Source: Virgisporangium aliadipatigenens (GTDB lineage: Bacteria; Actinomycetota; Actinomycetes; Mycobacteriales; Micromonosporaceae). Taken from it: 64,000 nt of DNA. The stretch lies in NCBI RefSeq assembly GCF_016863615.1, contig NZ_BOPF01000014.1, forward strand, positions 1 to 64,000, written 5' to 3'. The notes below the pieces were generated by a model, which was given only the letters and a program-made list of their open reading frames with translations, ran no database searches and was not told the origin of the DNA. Shown piece by piece: positions 62,347 to 64,000 of this stretch. A program made the translations under genes and the position numbers. The stretch's first letter is position 1, and each line of letters begins with the position of its first letter.

Positions 62347-64000
62347 CAACTCCCGAGCAGGTCCACCGGCTGATCCAGCAGTGCTGGGAGGCGCCGTACG
62401 GCGCGGGCCAGATCGCGCTGGCCGACGAGGCGATCCGGCACGCCGACGCGCTCGGCGACCCGGCGCTGCAGTTCGAGGCGCGGCTCGCCGGCACCGAGGC
62501 GTACCAGATGGGCGGCGAACCGGCGAAGACGTTCGTCACCTTCTCCTGGTGCCTCGCCGAGTACGACCGCAACCCGGGCCGCTTCGGCGCCCGCGAGGAC
62601 GGGCTGCTGCGCTGGTACTTCAAGTGGGTCGCCGGCTCGCTGTGCCGCTTCCCCGAGGTGCCGCTGGAGCGCACCTACGCCGTCCTCGACGACATGGAAC
62701 GCCGCTACCGCCTCGGCGGCCACAGCATGCACGCCGTCTACCAGCACCGTTGGCTGATCGCCAACCACATCGGCGACGTCGCGGCCGCCAACGACTGGTA
62801 CGAACGCTGGACCACCGCACCGCGCGACGAGAACTCCGACTGCGCCGGCTGCGACCCGACCGACCGCGTCGAGCACCTCGCCGACACCGGCCGGTACGAG
62901 GAGGCGGTCGCGCTCGCCGAGCCGGTGCTGGGCGGCCAGCTCACCTGCGCCGAGCAGCCGCAGGCGATCCTCACCTCGCTGATGCTGCCCTACCTGCACA
63001 CCGGCCGGGTCGACGAGGCCCGCGACGCGCACATCCGGGCCTACCGGGCGCACCGGCACCAGCGTTCCGACCTCGCGTCGATCGCCGATCACGTGCTGTT
63101 CTGCGGCCTCACCGGCAACGAGGCGCGCGGGCTGGAGCTGATCGACCGGCACCTGGACTGGCTGGAGAAGGCGCCCTCGCCCTACGCCGAGCTGGAGTTC
63201 GCCTCGGCCGCGGCGTTCGTGCTGCGCCGGCCGCAGGTGCGGGAGCTGCGGTTCCGCGACGCCACCGCGGGCGAGCTGGGCGACGCGCTCGCCGCCCGTT
63301 CCCGCGATCTGGCGGAACGCTTCGACCGCCGCAACGGCACCTCGCACCAGGGTGACCGGTTGCGGGAACGACTCGACGCCGAGCCCCTCGTCGCGCACCT
63401 CGCACTCAGCGCGGTGGCCCGCGCGGTGGCCTCCGGAGTGGCGACGTCCGCGCCGCGCCCGGCACCGGTGACGGCCCCCGACGACCCGGCCGAACTGCTG
63501 GACCTCATCGACCAGGTGCACCGCGCCGGCCCGCCGGAACGCGCCGAGCAGCTGCTCAACACGCTCGACGCCCGCCACCCGGACCTGCCGCCGCTGCTGG
63601 CCGCCCGCCGCGCCGACGAACGCGCCCGTTGGCTCGCCAACGCCGGCCGCATGACGGAGGCGGAGCACGAGTGGGACGCCGCGGTCGCCGGCTACCGCGC
63701 GGCCGGTGACGAACGCCGCCTGTACACCGCGCAGGCCCGGCTCGGCCTCATGTACTGCGTGACCGAACGGGTCGACGACGGGCTGGCCCTGGTCACCGAC
63801 GCGAGCGGCTACGCCGACCGGCACGGCGACGCCGAGTACCGGGCCAGCGCACACCTGCGCCGCTGCGACGCCCTGATGGCGGCCGAACGCTTCGACGAGG
63901 CGCTGACCGCCGTCGACGTGGTGCTGTCGCTGGCCGGCCCGGGGGACACCTCGTCGGACGGCGACGTCGACCGGCTGATGGTCGAGGCGCTCGCCCGCCG
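62343..64000 (+). CDS. TPR-like helical-repeat protein (partial, C-terminus beyond window)
   Basis: The frame is open from ATG at 62343 to the window edge, 552 residues seen. It starts MTTPEQVHRLIQQCWEAPYGAGQIALADEAIRHADALGDPALQFEARLAGTEAY and continues as about a dozen helix-turn-helix repeats, with TGRYEEAVALAEPVL, TGRVDEARDAHIRAYRAH and GRMTEAEHEWDAAVAGYRAAGD as TPR-like units. A CAGC pair lies near residue 168. ATGA overlap with the Hsp90-like gene. TPR proteins are the classical partners of Hsp90, so a co-chaperone-like role is a reasonable inference. No catalytic domain is visible. Confidence 0.85.
   Translation, partial: MTTPEQVHRLIQQCWEAPYGAGQIALADEAIRHADALGDPALQFEARLAGTEAYQMGGEPAKTFVTFSWCLAEYDRNPGRFGAREDGLLRWYFKWVAGSLCRFPEVPLERTYAVLDDMERRYRLGGHSMHAVYQHRWLIANHIGDVAAANDWYERWTTAPRDENSDCAGCDPTDRVEHLADTGRYEEAVALAEPVLGGQLTCAEQPQAILTSLMLPYLHTGRVDEARDAHIRAYRAHRHQRSDLASIADHVLFCGLTGNEARGLELIDRHLDWLEKAPSPYAELEFASAAAFVLRRPQVRELRFRDATAGELGDALAARSRDLAERFDRRNGTSHQGDRLRERLDAEPLVAHLALSAVARAVASGVATSAPRPAPVTAPDDPAELLDLIDQVHRAGPPERAEQLLNTLDARHPDLPPLLAARRADERARWLANAGRMTEAEHEWDAAVAGYRAAGDERRLYTAQARLGLMYCVTERVDDGLALVTDASGYADRHGDAEYRASAHLRRCDALMAAERFDEALTAVDVVLSLAGPGDTSSDGDVDRLMVEALAR

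Overview
The window is the chromosomal replication-origin region of a very GC-rich actinobacterium. Gene content and order (trxB-trxA-cwlM, parB-parA, rsmG, khpB/jag-yidC-yidD-rnpA-rpmH, dnaA, dnaN-gnd-recF-dciA, gyrB-gyrA-DUF3566, tRNA-Ile, DLW-39, tRNA-Ala) fit a Micromonosporaceae-like organism; that family assignment is inference. Genes left of dnaA mostly run leftward and genes right of it mostly rightward, as expected for divergence from oriC, which lies between dnaA and dnaN (about 20.2-20.85 kb: many DnaA boxes and an AT-rich stretch).

Layout. 0-3.2 kb: end of thioredoxin reductase, thioredoxin, a CwlM-type amidase-fold protein and a GNAT acetyltransferase. 3.2-6.4 kb: a long stretch without a convincing gene, with degenerate repeats and gene-like debris. 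6.4-11.6 kb: HIT-like protein, parB, parA and rsmG, the last with a 228-residue disordered tail. 11.6-15.1 kb: mostly gene-less, repeat-rich DNA around one small GNAT gene. 15.1-17.7 kb: the khpB-yidC-yidD-rnpA-rpmH operon on the minus strand, ended by a clear hairpin terminator. 17.7-31.6 kb: dnaA through gyrA and DUF3566. 31.6-33.2 kb: tRNA-Ile, DLW-39, tRNA-Ala, a broken gene remnant and a HAD hydrolase. 33.2-44.1 kb: a DnaA-box/parS cluster, DUF1707 protein, a DrrAB-like exporter, a SARP/AfsR-type regulator, DinB protein, an rRNA methyltransferase, a second ABC pair, an NAD(P)-binding protein and a second YidC with a DUF6412 protein. 44.5-64 kb: accessory genes: YbaK-like deacylase, CBS protein, a membrane-anchored Hsp70 chimera, SGNH hydrolase with a lipoprotein PLP enzyme, a glycosyltransferase/GH130 pair, ADP-ribosylglycohydrolase, endonuclease V, response regulator, hydrolase, hybrid histidine kinase, and a coupled VanZ-Hsp90-TPR operon that runs off the right edge.

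The core genes cooperate in origin firing and copying (dnaA, dnaN, dciA, gyrAB, recF), origin segregation (parAB with seven parS or parS-like sites), membrane insertion (yidC), ribosome and RNA processing (rpmH, rnpA, rsmG, tRNAs) and envelope control (cwlM). The most unusual items are the repeat-rich expansions near parAB/rsmG, the tailed RsmG with a TTA codon, the Tyr-rich linker of DnaA, a DnaA-box cluster 13 kb from oriC, the Hsp70-lectin membrane chimera, the lipoprotein aminotransferase, and the Hsp90-TPR operon.
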